Part shown: piece by piece, positions 31,685-38,988 of the stretch
How positions within the stretch are numbered: position 1 is the stretch's first letter
How the letters are laid out: each line of letters opens with the position of its first letter
IMG/VR virus record: IMGVR_UViG_3300027759_000067
Location: 25,708-89,707 of that record
DNA: 64,000 bases
Origin: a virus
Reading direction: 5' to 3' (one strand)
Notes under the pieces: generated by a model
The model's database searches: none
What the model was told of the DNA's origin: nothing
What the model saw: only the letters and a program-made list of their open reading frames with translations
Made by a program: the position numbers and the translations under genes

Positions 31685-32042
31685 TCTCCCGATCCACTTG
31701 CTCGCTCAATGCAGCGAACTTCTTGCTTAGTCGATATACTTGAGCCTTGGCTTCTTTCATAGCCTCGTCAATGAAGTCCTCGGCAGTCCCGTCACTAAGG
31801 ACTTCGCGGGCATCTTCGTATAAGCATCCCCCAAGGTAGGCACTGCCCAACTCGAGCCCTTCGACGAGTACACGTACCCGCAACATGAACCATTCGTAGG
31901 TCCCGTTGTCAATCTTACGGAGGATCTCGTCGATGTTGTCGTCTTCGAAATGATCCCTGGGGTTAATATCTTCATAGGTCTTATCCACAATTACGGTAAA
32001 GCCATCACGCTCAAAACGCTCAATTAGATCATAGTGTTGCAT
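31671..32042 (-). CDS. Hypothetical protein
   Basis: 123 residues, acidic first half (KTYEDINPRDHFEDDNIDEIL), later helices (FIDEAMKEAKAQVYRLSKKF). No family recognised. RBS AAAAGGAA; the ATG lies in the upstream stop (TAATG). Confidence 0.7.
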   Translation of the reverse strand: MQHYDLIERFERDGFTVIVDKTYEDINPRDHFEDDNIDEILRKIDNGTYEWFMLRVRVLVEGLELGSAYLGGCLYEDAREVLSDGTAEDFIDEAMKEAKAQVYRLSKKFAALSEQVDRENALA

Positions 32043-32329
32043 TATGCCAATTCCTTTTCAGTTAATGTAAGCATATTCGCAGGCACCCTCCACAGGCCCA
32101 TGTTAGTCTTAACTGTGACGAACTTGATAGCAATCTTCTCTACAGTGCCCTGCATGACTCGGCCTGTCTTAGAACTAGTGAAACTGACCTCGTCGCCGTA
32201 GCGTAGGCTTCGCTTGTTCTTCTCCATAAGGCGTGCTCGTGCAAACTTGACAGCATCTATGATCGATGTCAATTCATCGTTGGTAAAGCCGCTTTGCAAG
32301 ATTGCGGTGTTGATCTGCGTAATGTTCAT
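32042..32329 (-). CDS. Conserved small phage protein
   Basis: 95 residues. The helical N-terminus is followed by a compact beta domain (LRYGDEVSFTSSKTG, GTVEKIAIKFVTVKT, LWRVPANML) resembling a KOW/SH3-like fold that could bind RNA or ribosome. A similar protein occurs in other T4-like phages. RBS AAGGAG; promoter P20. Confidence 0.7.
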   Translation of the reverse strand: MNITQINTAILQSGFTNDELTSIIDAVKFARARLMEKNKRSLRYGDEVSFTSSKTGRVMQGTVEKIAIKFVTVKTNMGLWRVPANMLTLTEKELA

Positions 32330-32356
32330 CTCATGCTCCTTAGTGTGTAAGTATGT

Positions 32357-32385
32357 ATTATAACGCCGTTAGGCACTCTTGTCAA
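32357..32385 (-). promoter_or_regulatory. Early sigma70 promoter P20
   Basis: TTGACA-17-TATAAT; drives three genes. Confidence 0.85.
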
Positions 32386-32627
32386 CCTAATACCACTACA
32401 CGACGAACGGACTCTAGGTAGTCGCCAGTCTCTTCGTCGTAGCAGTCCTCGTCGTCAACCAGCTTGTCCATGCGGTGGTACTCACTGAACTCTACAACAC
32501 CTTCACTTACCTCGCCTACCTTGGGCGCTACAGTAGTGCGCCAGTGGTCGCCGTAACTGTAGGCAAAGTGTACTTCAGCGTTGGGGTCCAAATACTCTAG
32601 CTGCTCTATTAGTTGAAATACTTGCAT
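32382..32627 (-). CDS. Small conserved phage protein
   Basis: 81 residues: LIEQLEYLDPNAEVHFAYSYGDHWRT (two segments), then acidic DDEDCYDEETGDY and VRRVVVLG. Known as a type in phages but without function. RBS AAGGAG; promoter P21. Confidence 0.7.
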   Translation of the reverse strand: MQVFQLIEQLEYLDPNAEVHFAYSYGDHWRTTVAPKVGEVSEGVVEFSEYHRMDKLVDDEDCYDEETGDYLESVRRVVVLG

Positions 32628-32653
32628 GACTGCTCCTTAGTGTGTAAGTGCTA

Positions 32654-32682
32654 ATTATAGCGTGGTTTTACCAATGTGTCAA
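32654..32682 (-). promoter_or_regulatory. Early sigma70 promoter P21
   Basis: TTGACA-17-TATAAT; core TTGGTAAAACCA. Confidence 0.85.
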
Positions 32683-32693
32683 CCAAAGACCCT

Positions 32694-32912
32694 TTAGCAG
32701 TCAGGGTCAAAGTCTGCCCACTCTTGCTCTTCATCGGGCTGACCGTCGTAGTCCTCGTCGTCTTCATCAAAACGCTCGCTCAACTCGTTGGCATCTAGCA
32801 GGTCTTCAACTTCGCTTTCGCTCATGAAAGCGATGCACATGTCAACCACTTGCTCGTGAGTGATAACACCCTGATCTAGCAAGTCGTATAGTCTCTCTCT
32901 AGCTTTAGTCAT
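32694..32912 (-). CDS. Small acidic protein
   Basis: 72 residues; a helical N-terminal half and an extremely acidic C-terminal half (about 42-72), possibly a DNA-mimic or host-protein binder. RBS AAGGAG; promoter P22. No family. Confidence 0.7.
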   Translation of the reverse strand: MTKARERLYDLLDQGVITHEQVVDMCIAFMSESEVEDLLDANELSERFDEDDEDYDGQPDEEQEWADFDPDC

Positions 32913-32936
32913 CTCTGCTCCTTAGTGTATGCGTGT

Positions 32937-32965
32937 ATTATAGCAGTCTTTTACTGATTTGTCAA
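32937..32965 (-). promoter_or_regulatory. Early sigma70 promoter P22
   Basis: TTGACA-17-TATAAT; spacer stem CAGT-AAAAG-ACTG. Confidence 0.85.
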
Positions 32966-33301
32966 GTCACCGCGAATGTCCGTGTTCAGCATAGGGTTAA
33001 TCAAACGTCGTAGCTCAACTTCCCGCCGGTGAGCAGCAGCCTTACCACGTATGATCTCATGCACACGGATCTCAATCTCCGACTTGTCAGATAACTCACG
33101 CAAAGCCACGCACAATGCCCAGTCCTTGTTCTCAGTCTTAGCACGGTAGAAATGCTTGTTAGCACGTACACGCACGCTCTTGAGTACAGTGCTCTCAGTC
33201 TTGGCAGTGACACCAATGTAGTTCATGCCATTGACTACGAGCTCATAGATGATGTGATTGCGATCTACACGTTTCTTGCGAGTGTTAAGTTCTTTGTTCA
33301 T
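32951..33301 (-). CDS. GIY-YIG-like nuclease, predicted leaderless
   Basis: 116 residues from the ATG 6 nt after the -10 of P23; longer starts lie upstream of the promoter. Pattern IYELVVNG-MNYIGVT (about 18-32), Arg44/Arg46, His50 and a late Glu (RREVELRR, about 94) fit a compact GIY-YIG domain, with the first motif degenerate. GIY-YIG enzymes nick or cut DNA: candidates are homing, repair or host-DNA attack. No Shine-Dalgarno is present. Assignment by motif spacing only. Confidence 0.5.
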   Translation of the reverse strand: MNKELNTRKKRVDRNHIIYELVVNGMNYIGVTAKTESTVLKSVRVRANKHFYRAKTENKDWALCVALRELSDKSEIEIRVHEIIRGKAAAHRREVELRRLINPMLNTDIRGDLTNQ

Positions 33302-33307
33302 GTGTGT

Positions 33308-33336
33308 ATTATAGCGTGGTTTTACCATTCTGTCAA
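33308..33336 (-). promoter_or_regulatory. Early sigma70 promoter P23
   Basis: TTGACA-17-TATAAT; core ATGGTAAAACCA. Start codon 6 nt after the -10. Confidence 0.85.
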
Positions 33337-33533
33337 CCCCATAATGCCTTAAGGGTTATTTGTTGTCTTTTCACCACATTGCCGGCACTCCACGCCAGGT
33401 TAACATAACGCCAAAAGAAAACCTGATACCCTACTCGGATACCAGGTCTCTTAGTCAGCATACTTAGCAAGTCTCTAGCACACTGCCCGTTCAGCTTGTT
33501 CCAGTATACACTTGTTATACGAGCCTTTACCAC
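33333..33533 (-). CDS. Possible small basic protein
   Basis: 66 residues from GTG, basic and aromatic (ARITSVYWNKLNG, KRPGIRVGYQVFFWRY). Its TGA stop is inside the -35 of P23. No RBS. Codon content looks coding, and a TTGTCC/TATACT promoter lies 187 nt upstream, but a non-coding RNA is equally possible. Confidence 0.35.
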   Translation of the reverse strand: MVKARITSVYWNKLNGQCARDLLSMLTKRPGIRVGYQVFFWRYVNLAWSAGNVVKRQQITLKALWG

Positions 33534-33719
33534 CGGAAGTCGTGGTCACTGATTCGACTCAAATAGCGTACAATCTATGACTGTACTCAATATAACCATA
33601 TAAACTGCTTGGCTTCCGGTCCGTTGAGTTTATATCTTATATCTATCTCCAAGTCTACGGTTTCGATATACATTAGACATTGTGGAATTCACTGTCTACA
33701 ACAGTTAAGTCTAGTGTAT

Positions 33720-33748
33720 AGTATAACATACTTATAAGGTTTGGACAA
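33720..33748 (-). promoter_or_regulatory. Possible sigma70 promoter
   Basis: TTGTCC-17-TATACT on the minus strand, pointing toward the early module. Confidence 0.4.
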
Positions 33749-34042
33749 CACAGTGTAGATCTCGTGTAGTCTATACACAACATTGACAATATATAGTGTA
33801 TAAACTGATGCTAGAATGGAGACCAAACAGGCTCAGAATCGTGGATTTACGGTGGAGAAATGGTCAAAAATCCCAGAAATCCCACCGTTTTGGCTCAATT
33901 TTCACAGTAAATCTACAGTAGATCTATAGTGATTTTAGATTTCTGCATGGTGGGGATGAGAGGCTATCGTACAATACTCCCACCATAGACCAAAGAAAAT
34001 CACAGTATAGATCGTTTATTCTTTGGTCTTCCCAGGCCGTTG

Positions 34043-34196
34043 CAGCGGGGTATTTGTGTAGGTGTATACAGCGGGGTATTAGGATGTATATAGTCTAATG
34101 TTAGTATGTATAGATCATGCTGTCACACGCTGTCACTACTACATTCGGCAAGTGTATACAGCGGGGTATTAGTGTGTAAGTGTATAGTGGGGTATT
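34043..34196 (+). repeat. Four direct repeats CAGCGGGGTATT
   Basis: Copies at 34043-34054, 34069-34080, 34159-34170 and a variant (AGTGGGGTATT) at 34186-34196. Copies 2 and 3 share a 21-nt unit (GTGTATACAGCGGGGTATTAG without its last base fits within 20). A related GCGGGGTATT is on the minus strand near 28509-28520. Confidence 0.8.
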
Positions 34197-34198
34197 GA

Positions 34199-34279
34199 TC
34201 ACCAATTCATTTTATCGCATACATAAGCAGTTGCAAGTATAATCAATGGTGCGCCAATAATAGATAGTAGTTCTAACAT
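34199..34279 (-). CDS. Tiny membrane protein (26 residues)
   Basis: 26 residues, one membrane segment (ELLSIIGAPLIILATAYV). Strong RBS AAGGAG and a minus-strand TAAATA motif 28 nt upstream (34308-34313). Small size limits certainty, but the initiation signals are good. Confidence 0.5.
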   Translation of the reverse strand: MLELLSIIGAPLIILATAYVCDKMNW

Positions 34280-34307
34280 AGTATATTCTCCTTTTTTGTT
34301 ATATAAG

Positions 34308-34313
34308 TATTTA
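34308..34313 (-). promoter_or_regulatory. Late promoter motif, minus strand
   Basis: TTAAATAC upstream of the 26-residue ORF. Confidence 0.45.
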
Positions 34314-34370
34314 ATATTGTTATTAAAAAAATATCTGCTGCAGATGCTAGTGCATTATGTCAGGGTATGG

Positions 34371-34376
34371 TAAATA
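34371..34376 (+). promoter_or_regulatory. Late promoter motif
   Basis: GGTAAATAT, 30 nt before the ATG at 34407. Confidence 0.5.
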
Positions 34377-34406
34377 TTGATTATAAACTTATATAGAAGC
34401 AACACA

Positions 34407-35225
34407 ATGGCATTACCATCATTTCCAGGGCCGATAAGCCTAAGTCAACTACAAACTGAGTTTGGAGGTACTAATCCCATAAGACTAGGTGGAGAGTATC
34501 ATGCAGGGCAAGGGTTAGTAGCACCTGGGCTCAGTGGATACCCTATTGTTGATGGTGTTAGTACAAAAACATTAATACCCAGTGGCACCACAAGCAGGAT
34601 CAGTTTAGGTAATTTCTTTGGAGGGGACGTCACAGAGTTTTATTTTGTAGCAGATTATATAATATTAACCTATTATTTTGCCACTGGATTAGATTTAGAC
34701 ACACGTACACGTATGACCAGTCCGTATTCTGCAGGCACATATGTAGGGTGGGGGCAAAGTGGAAGTGGACAAACTCGAGCTGAAGATCTCGCATATCCAG
34801 AATACAGTCAAGATCTACCCAATGGAGCAATAGCCTTACTATGGGCAGGGGATAACACAAATACAGGGTTAGAATCAGTTCAAATCAACGTAGCAAATAT
34901 TCGTTCGTACTATGGTAACACCACCATAAGTCTTGATCTAAGGGCACAATGGTATATGACAGTAGGAACCACGCCGGTAAAAATACAAGCTGACCTGTAC
35001 AAAGGTGGAACCATGGTATATTCCAGTGGGAACTTCACCTGGACCAACCCCACTGCTACCAGCAGTTTATTAGACATTGCTTCGGGAGAAGTTGCTGCCA
35101 GTATCATCAGAGGGCCCACATTTGGTGGCGATCCGGATAATGGGTTCAGTGAGATTGGTACTAGTGTAGCTGTTATGACCTACAACACATTATCCGGAGT
35201 AGGCCGCTTTGACATGACGGGTTAA
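34407..35225 (+). CDS. Virion structural protein (tail/fibre type)
   Basis: 272 residues from the ATG; a TTG at 34377 overlaps the late motif and is rejected. The N-terminal GPISLSQLQTEFGGTNPI pattern is common in tail-associated proteins of T4-like and other phages; the remainder is Gly/Thr/Ser/Asn-rich beta sequence (GTTSRISLGNFFGG). Probably an adhesin or fibre-associated protein. The end overlaps the convergent methyltransferase by 4 nt. Confidence 0.7.
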   Translation: MALPSFPGPISLSQLQTEFGGTNPIRLGGEYHAGQGLVAPGLSGYPIVDGVSTKTLIPSGTTSRISLGNFFGGDVTEFYFVADYIILTYYFATGLDLDTRTRMTSPYSAGTYVGWGQSGSGQTRAEDLAYPEYSQDLPNGAIALLWAGDNTNTGLESVQINVANIRSYYGNTTISLDLRAQWYMTVGTTPVKIQADLYKGGTMVYSSGNFTWTNPTATSSLLDIASGEVAASIIRGPTFGGDPDNGFSEIGTSVAVMTYNTLSGVGRFDMTG

Positions 35226-35881
35226 GTAATCAACCAGTGATTAATACTAGGTTTAATTTTAGGTCTACGACTGGACATTATAGCTTCTCTAGTCCACAGA
35301 TACATATAGCGTTCAGCGTGTCCGGGAATCCAATCACTGATGTTATATAAGTAGTTCTGTTCAAGATTAACAGGGTTATTAAACAAGTTCAGTTGTCTAT
35401 AGTCGCCGGAAGTAATAATGTTATTATCAGCGTAGGTATGTGAAGTAAGCAAGAGATATTTTATATTACTTTTAAGGAAGTTATCAAAGAAGTGATTGAT
35501 ATCCTCAAAGCTAAGATGCATCAAGCAATCTCTACATATCATAAGATCAGCAATGGGTAGTGGATCTTTAGTTATATCCAGTTGACTCCAGGTATGTTCT
35601 GGGAATTTAGTTTTTAGGTCATTGATCAGAGGTTCGACTATGTCAGCGCCGTGATATTTGTAGTTGTTCAGTTGTGCCAATACTAATGGCATCCAATTAA
35701 AGTCTCCGCAGGCAGCGTCCAAGATAGTGTATATATTCAGTTCTTTGATGATATTAGGTAGTTCTTTAACTAGATTTTCTGTATAGAGTAGGCTACTGCC
35801 CGGACCGCTGTAGGTATTTGGATCTGAGTCTTTATTAGTCCAGAACTGTGTTTGATATATGTTGGTAAAGTGTTCTTGCAT
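35222..35881 (-). CDS. SAM-dependent class I methyltransferase
   Basis: 219 residues. Motif I ILDAACGDFNWMPL (about 53-66) binds SAM; the acidic ADIVEP after beta-2 (about 79) and LMICRDCLMHL (about 113-123) complete the Rossmann pattern. The substrate is unknown; the setting among fibre and glycosyltransferase genes suggests surface sugar or virion modification. A TAAATA motif lies 5 nt before the ATG with no RBS. Confidence 0.75.
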   Translation of the reverse strand: MQEHFTNIYQTQFWTNKDSDPNTYSGPGSSLLYTENLVKELPNIIKELNIYTILDAACGDFNWMPLVLAQLNNYKYHGADIVEPLINDLKTKFPEHTWSQLDITKDPLPIADLMICRDCLMHLSFEDINHFFDNFLKSNIKYLLLTSHTYADNNIITSGDYRQLNLFNNPVNLEQNYLYNISDWIPGHAERYMYLWTREAIMSSRRPKIKPSINHWLIT

Positions 35882-35886
35882 ACTGA

Positions 35887-35892
35887 TATTTA
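35887..35892 (-). promoter_or_regulatory. Late promoter motif, minus strand
   Basis: AATAAATAT, 5 nt upstream of the methyltransferase ATG. Confidence 0.5.
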
Positions 35893-35939
35893 TTATACTA
35901 GTATATAACGGACATCAAATATTAATCAGTGTAGTGTGG

Positions 35940-35945
35940 TAAATA
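35940..35945 (+). promoter_or_regulatory. Late promoter motif
   Basis: GGTAAATAC, 24 nt before the ATG at 35970. Confidence 0.55.
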
Positions 35946-35969
35946 CTGTTTAATCAGCAGAAATAAAGC

Positions 35970-36353
35970 ATGGCAACACTAACAGCAGCATTAACGGGAC
36001 TCACATATTCCAATAGTGGTTATACACAAACCACAACAGCTTGGATATACAGGAATCAGACCTGGACCAATGTCACGGCTAGTAGGGCGTTCGCCACACA
36101 ATACACCAATAGTTTAACCTACCCTATAGAAGTAAGGGTTAGTGTTTATCAAGGGGCAGTAGCATCGTCGGCCAATCTAGTACAGTGTATTATTAATAAC
36201 ACCCAGTACGTGGTGCAGTCGCAATTTTTTGGATTATCGTCATTGGCCTATGAAAGTCTAACGTTTCATGTACCGCCCAGTTCCATATATCAAGTAAATG
36301 TATTTGGTACACAGGGTAATCCCACATTAACCTCTTGGTGGGAGTTAAGATAG
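35970..36353 (+). CDS. Small structural protein, tandem paralogue 1
   Basis: 127 residues, beta-type, Thr/Asn/Tyr-rich. The end (SIYQVNVFGTQGNPTLTSWW) parallels the ends of the next two genes, marking a tandem family. Probably small virion decorations or fibre-tip domains. Same operon as paralogues 2 and 3. Confidence 0.65.
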   Translation: MATLTAALTGLTYSNSGYTQTTTAWIYRNQTWTNVTASRAFATQYTNSLTYPIEVRVSVYQGAVASSANLVQCIINNTQYVVQSQFFGLSSLAYESLTFHVPPSSIYQVNVFGTQGNPTLTSWWELR

Positions 36354-36354
36354 T

Positions 36355-36747
36355 ATGGCAGCAACCACATTCGGCAATGGTATAGTAACTTTTCCAGATG
36401 CCACAGTTCAAAGCACAGCAGGGGTTGAGTTTGGCAATTTTCTTCAATGCATACCCGAAGTTACCAATACAGCCATCAACACCACATATACCAATAGTAC
36501 AGGAAAATCGCAGTATTGGTTTGTCCGTGTTACCAATTCTTATAGTGGACTTGGAGCATTGACCGCTAATTTCATAGTAAATGGTAATACCATATCCAGT
36601 AACACCATTATCTACAATGTCAGTGGGTTTTTCACTTGGGTAGGGGGATTGGTCAAGAATGGGGAAACATATCAAGTTCAGGCCAGTGAATATCTTGCTC
36701 GTGGCACACCCACTGCCACGTGGTTGAAATATGTTTCGGAAAATTAA
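36355..36747 (+). CDS. Small structural protein, tandem paralogue 2
   Basis: 130 residues. The start (FGNGIVTFPDATVQSTAG) is a fibre-tail motif also seen near the end of the large fibre (FPDNTQQTTA). The C-terminal YQVQASEYLARGTPTATW aligns with paralogues 1 and 3. It starts 1 nt after the previous stop. Confidence 0.65.
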   Translation: MAATTFGNGIVTFPDATVQSTAGVEFGNFLQCIPEVTNTAINTTYTNSTGKSQYWFVRVTNSYSGLGALTANFIVNGNTISSNTIIYNVSGFFTWVGGLVKNGETYQVQASEYLARGTPTATWLKYVSEN

Positions 36748-36749
36748 CT

Positions 36750-37130
36750 ATGGCACAAGTAACACTAGGCGCAAGCACGTTAAAGTATGGAGATAATACT
36801 CTACAAACATATCCACCATGGAAAAAGAGTATGGCCTGGACTGATTTATCGGGCAGTAGGGTTCTAGGTACATATTATACTGTACCAGCCACCACCCCTG
36901 TTCGATGGGTATCAGTAGTAGCTGTGACCTCCAATCCCGGCGCAAACAATTTGACCATAGCCGCCTATATAGGCACAGGTGTTCTAACTCAGTATAGAAT
37001 TTCTTATAGTGCCAACAATGGTTATGGTAATGGTGTATATTTTTCAGTACCCCCGGGTCTGCCCTATACTGTCACTGCTTCGGAACTTGCTGGATATACG
37101 CCCAGTATTTACTGGTATGAAATGTCATAA
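36750..37130 (+). CDS. Small structural protein, tandem paralogue 3
   Basis: 126 residues from the ATG 2 nt after the previous stop. The start ASTLKYGDNTLQTYPPW repeats the 'GD-TxQTxxP' fibre motif; the end YTVTASELAGYTPSIYW aligns with the other two. Likely exchangeable receptor-contact or decoration proteins. Confidence 0.65.
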   Translation: MAQVTLGASTLKYGDNTLQTYPPWKKSMAWTDLSGSRVLGTYYTVPATTPVRWVSVVAVTSNPGANNLTIAAYIGTGVLTQYRISYSANNGYGNGVYFSVPPGLPYTVTASELAGYTPSIYWYEMS

Positions 37131-37133
37131 ATA
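37128..37133 (+). promoter_or_regulatory. Late promoter motif
   Basis: CATAAATAT, 8 nt before the ATG at 37142; overlaps the previous stop. Confidence 0.5.
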
Positions 37134-37141
37134 TACACATT

Positions 37142-37435
37142 ATGAAACACTTTTTAAACCCTGTTACACAAGACATCTATGCCTACGAAGCTGATGGTAG
37201 TCAAGATTCGATTATACCCAAAGATTACATCCCCTTAACAGATGCAGAAGTTGCAGCACATCGTGAGCAGCGTAGACAAGCTCATTTAGCCACTATAACC
37301 TATGATCAATGGCGTAGAAGTTCATATCCTCCAATGGAAGACTATTTAGATGCTATAGTCAAGGGTGATCAAGCACTAATACAAAAGTATATTGATGCTT
37401 GTCTAGCTGTTAAAGCCCGATATCCCAAGCCTTAA
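37142..37435 (+). CDS. Tail-fibre-assembly-like small protein
   Basis: 97 residues. The start FLNPVTQDIYAYEADGSQ and the C-terminal YPPMEDYLDAIVKGDQ, then KYIDACLAVKARYP, match the general layout of small proteins that sit after fibre genes and are thought to assist fibre or tail assembly. No RBS; late motif directly upstream. Convergent 4-nt overlap with the GT9-like gene. Confidence 0.6.
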   Translation: MKHFLNPVTQDIYAYEADGSQDSIIPKDYIPLTDAEVAAHREQRRQAHLATITYDQWRRSSYPPMEDYLDAIVKGDQALIQKYIDACLAVKARYPKP

Positions 37436-38190
37436 TTTGGTACGCCGATACTTCGAGCTGCTGGGTTAAGATTTGGGTTAGTCAACCATGTCCAATGATT
37501 AGCCTGTACAGGCGTTAGTCCAATATGGCTACGTGGAATAAAATAGTTGTCATCCCCAATACTCATTTGATCCACTATATTAGAAAACACAGAATCCACC
37601 AATACCAAACTTTGGGCACGTTCTAAGATCATTAGCCAATCAAAGATGTTATCTGTTTTATCAGGTGTAATCTCAATAGTTTGCCAACCTTCGGGCACCA
37701 TACTAGGGTCCCAACCTGCACGATGGTCTGACCCTTCTAGATGTACAACAACATAGTTAGGGTTGGTGACTAAACGATCGTACAATGCTTGTTCTCTAGC
37801 AGGGTTACGTGTAATACATCGGGCCAATTGCCATTTTTCAATAAAAGGAACACCTGTACGTAGGTATTTGTATTGATCAAACTTAGTATGTTGGAAGTAT
37901 ACTTCGTTATGGAAGTCCTGTCCAGTTAATGCTTGATATAGTGGAATGATCTCATCGCATTTAAAGTTCTTCAAACGTTTTAGTGGTTCTTCGTAGAAGA
38001 ATGGACCCTGATCTGGAGCAACTGGTATCCATTTAATCCAAGGGCAAGCAGCAGTCATTTGATCAACCCAAGAGTCAATGATAGGCCAGTATACTTCCCA
38101 ACCTTCTCGATGATAATGATGTGCAATAGGTATGGAGATGATTATATCTCCGAGTCCTCTAGTTTGTATAAGTCCAAGCTTCTTAGCCAT
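37432..38190 (-). CDS. GT9-like (heptosyltransferase-type) protein A
   Basis: 252 residues. Start LGLIQTRGLGDIIISIPIAHH carries the G-LGD-I-SIP loop of GT9/ADP-heptose transferases. The C-terminal half has LVLVDSVFSNIVDQMS at the donor-site position. It lacks much of a typical 340-residue two-domain GT-B enzyme, so it is compact. Coupled to the upstream paralogue (stop and start adjacent). Likely sugar transfer to host LPS or virion components. Confidence 0.65.
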   Translation of the reverse strand: MAKKLGLIQTRGLGDIIISIPIAHHYHREGWEVYWPIIDSWVDQMTAACPWIKWIPVAPDQGPFFYEEPLKRLKNFKCDEIIPLYQALTGQDFHNEVYFQHTKFDQYKYLRTGVPFIEKWQLARCITRNPAREQALYDRLVTNPNYVVVHLEGSDHRAGWDPSMVPEGWQTIEITPDKTDNIFDWLMILERAQSLVLVDSVFSNIVDQMSIGDDNYFIPRSHIGLTPVQANHWTWLTNPNLNPAARSIGVPN

Positions 38191-38961
38191 TTAAAAGTAT
38201 TCTCCATTAGGGTGATCAGGGAAGTAGCATTCATTGCGTTCTAGTGGCATATCGTCTCTAGCTTCACAGGCAAAGTTAACGCCTAGACCAATAGCCAAAG
38301 ATAGTGCCACACTTTGATTGCCAATAAATTGTTCACAGCCAGCAATGACTTCTGCCAGTTCAAGTAATGTATTAGTAGGTCTAAAGGGTATATCCCAACC
38401 TGTAGCACATTCAAATGCGATATGTTCTTCGGTTAGACCTACAAATATGCTTTGTTCTTCAATACCGGTATTTTTCCATTGTTGCCAAAGTGGGCTCAAT
38501 GTTCTAGGTTGCCAACGTGCTGTACGATTAATCACAATTGCTCTATCTTTAAGATCCACAGTGTTAGGCACAGTAAGCCAAGGGGTATTTCTTAATTGGG
38601 TATGTATTGTAGTATCAGTAATACCAAATGTGCGAGCATAGAGATCCACATAGTTTCCCGGGTGGCCAACAAATGCAGGTCTAAAGCGATCTAGGTTATG
38701 TGTAATAATGTCTGTATTTGGATCCAGATCTGCATATTTTGTAATATAAGTTTGGGCTTCAAAGAACTCTTGCATAAACTTTGAATCGTTCTTGGTCATA
38801 CGACCTTGATGGAATGGGCTAGGTTTACTACCGTAGTAGTGCATACCAATCCAATCAATTTGGTTCAAGTGGAGATAGAATTCACCGCCACTAAGGTGTT
38901 TCATTATGGGTAGAGCGTAGATGATATCACCCAATGTTCCACTGTGTTTAAATGTTTTCAT
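38191..38961 (-). CDS. GT9-like protein B
   Basis: 256 residues. GTLGDIIYALPIMKHL is the same N-terminal loop. Later features are INRTARWQPRT, FVGLTEEHIAFE and the site-like CEQFIGNQSVALSLAIGLG. Probably a glycosyltransferase or a sugar-recognising relative; the pair A/B may act together. A minus-strand TAAATAC and an inverted repeat (TACCTAT...ATAGGTA) precede it. Confidence 0.65.
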   Translation of the reverse strand: MKTFKHSGTLGDIIYALPIMKHLSGGEFYLHLNQIDWIGMHYYGSKPSPFHQGRMTKNDSKFMQEFFEAQTYITKYADLDPNTDIITHNLDRFRPAFVGHPGNYVDLYARTFGITDTTIHTQLRNTPWLTVPNTVDLKDRAIVINRTARWQPRTLSPLWQQWKNTGIEEQSIFVGLTEEHIAFECATGWDIPFRPTNTLLELAEVIAGCEQFIGNQSVALSLAIGLGVNFACEARDDMPLERNECYFPDHPNGEYF

Positions 38962-38982
38962 AATTACCTATTATTATATAGG

Positions 38983-38988
38983 TATTTA
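38983..38988 (-). promoter_or_regulatory. Late promoter motif, minus strand
   Basis: TTAAATACC, 21 nt upstream of GT9-like B. Confidence 0.55.

Larger units (their letters stand above)
33534..34198. other. Large intergenic control region (hairpins and iterons)
   Basis: 665 nt without a gene. It contains, in order: AT-rich DNA with several GTGTATA/TATACAC copies (about 33712-33805); three hairpins with arms ACGGTGG (33849-33855/33882-33888), ATGGTGGG (33947-33954/33979-33986) and GACCAAAGAA (33988-33997/34019-34028); then four CAGCGGGGTATT-type repeats. It sits where transcription changes from minus-strand early to plus-strand late genes. An origin of replication, enhancer or transcribed structured RNA would each fit. 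Confidence 0.6.

Noticed and set aside
31437-33370. Similar GTTGTAAAAAGACAACA-like sequences near 31441 and 33357
   Set aside because: The likeness (short, imperfect) upstream of two promoters may be chance; too weak to call a repeat family.
34043-34196. CRISPR-like array
   Set aside because: Repeats are only 12-21 nt, spacing is irregular (14, 78 and 15 nt gaps) and no cas genes are present.
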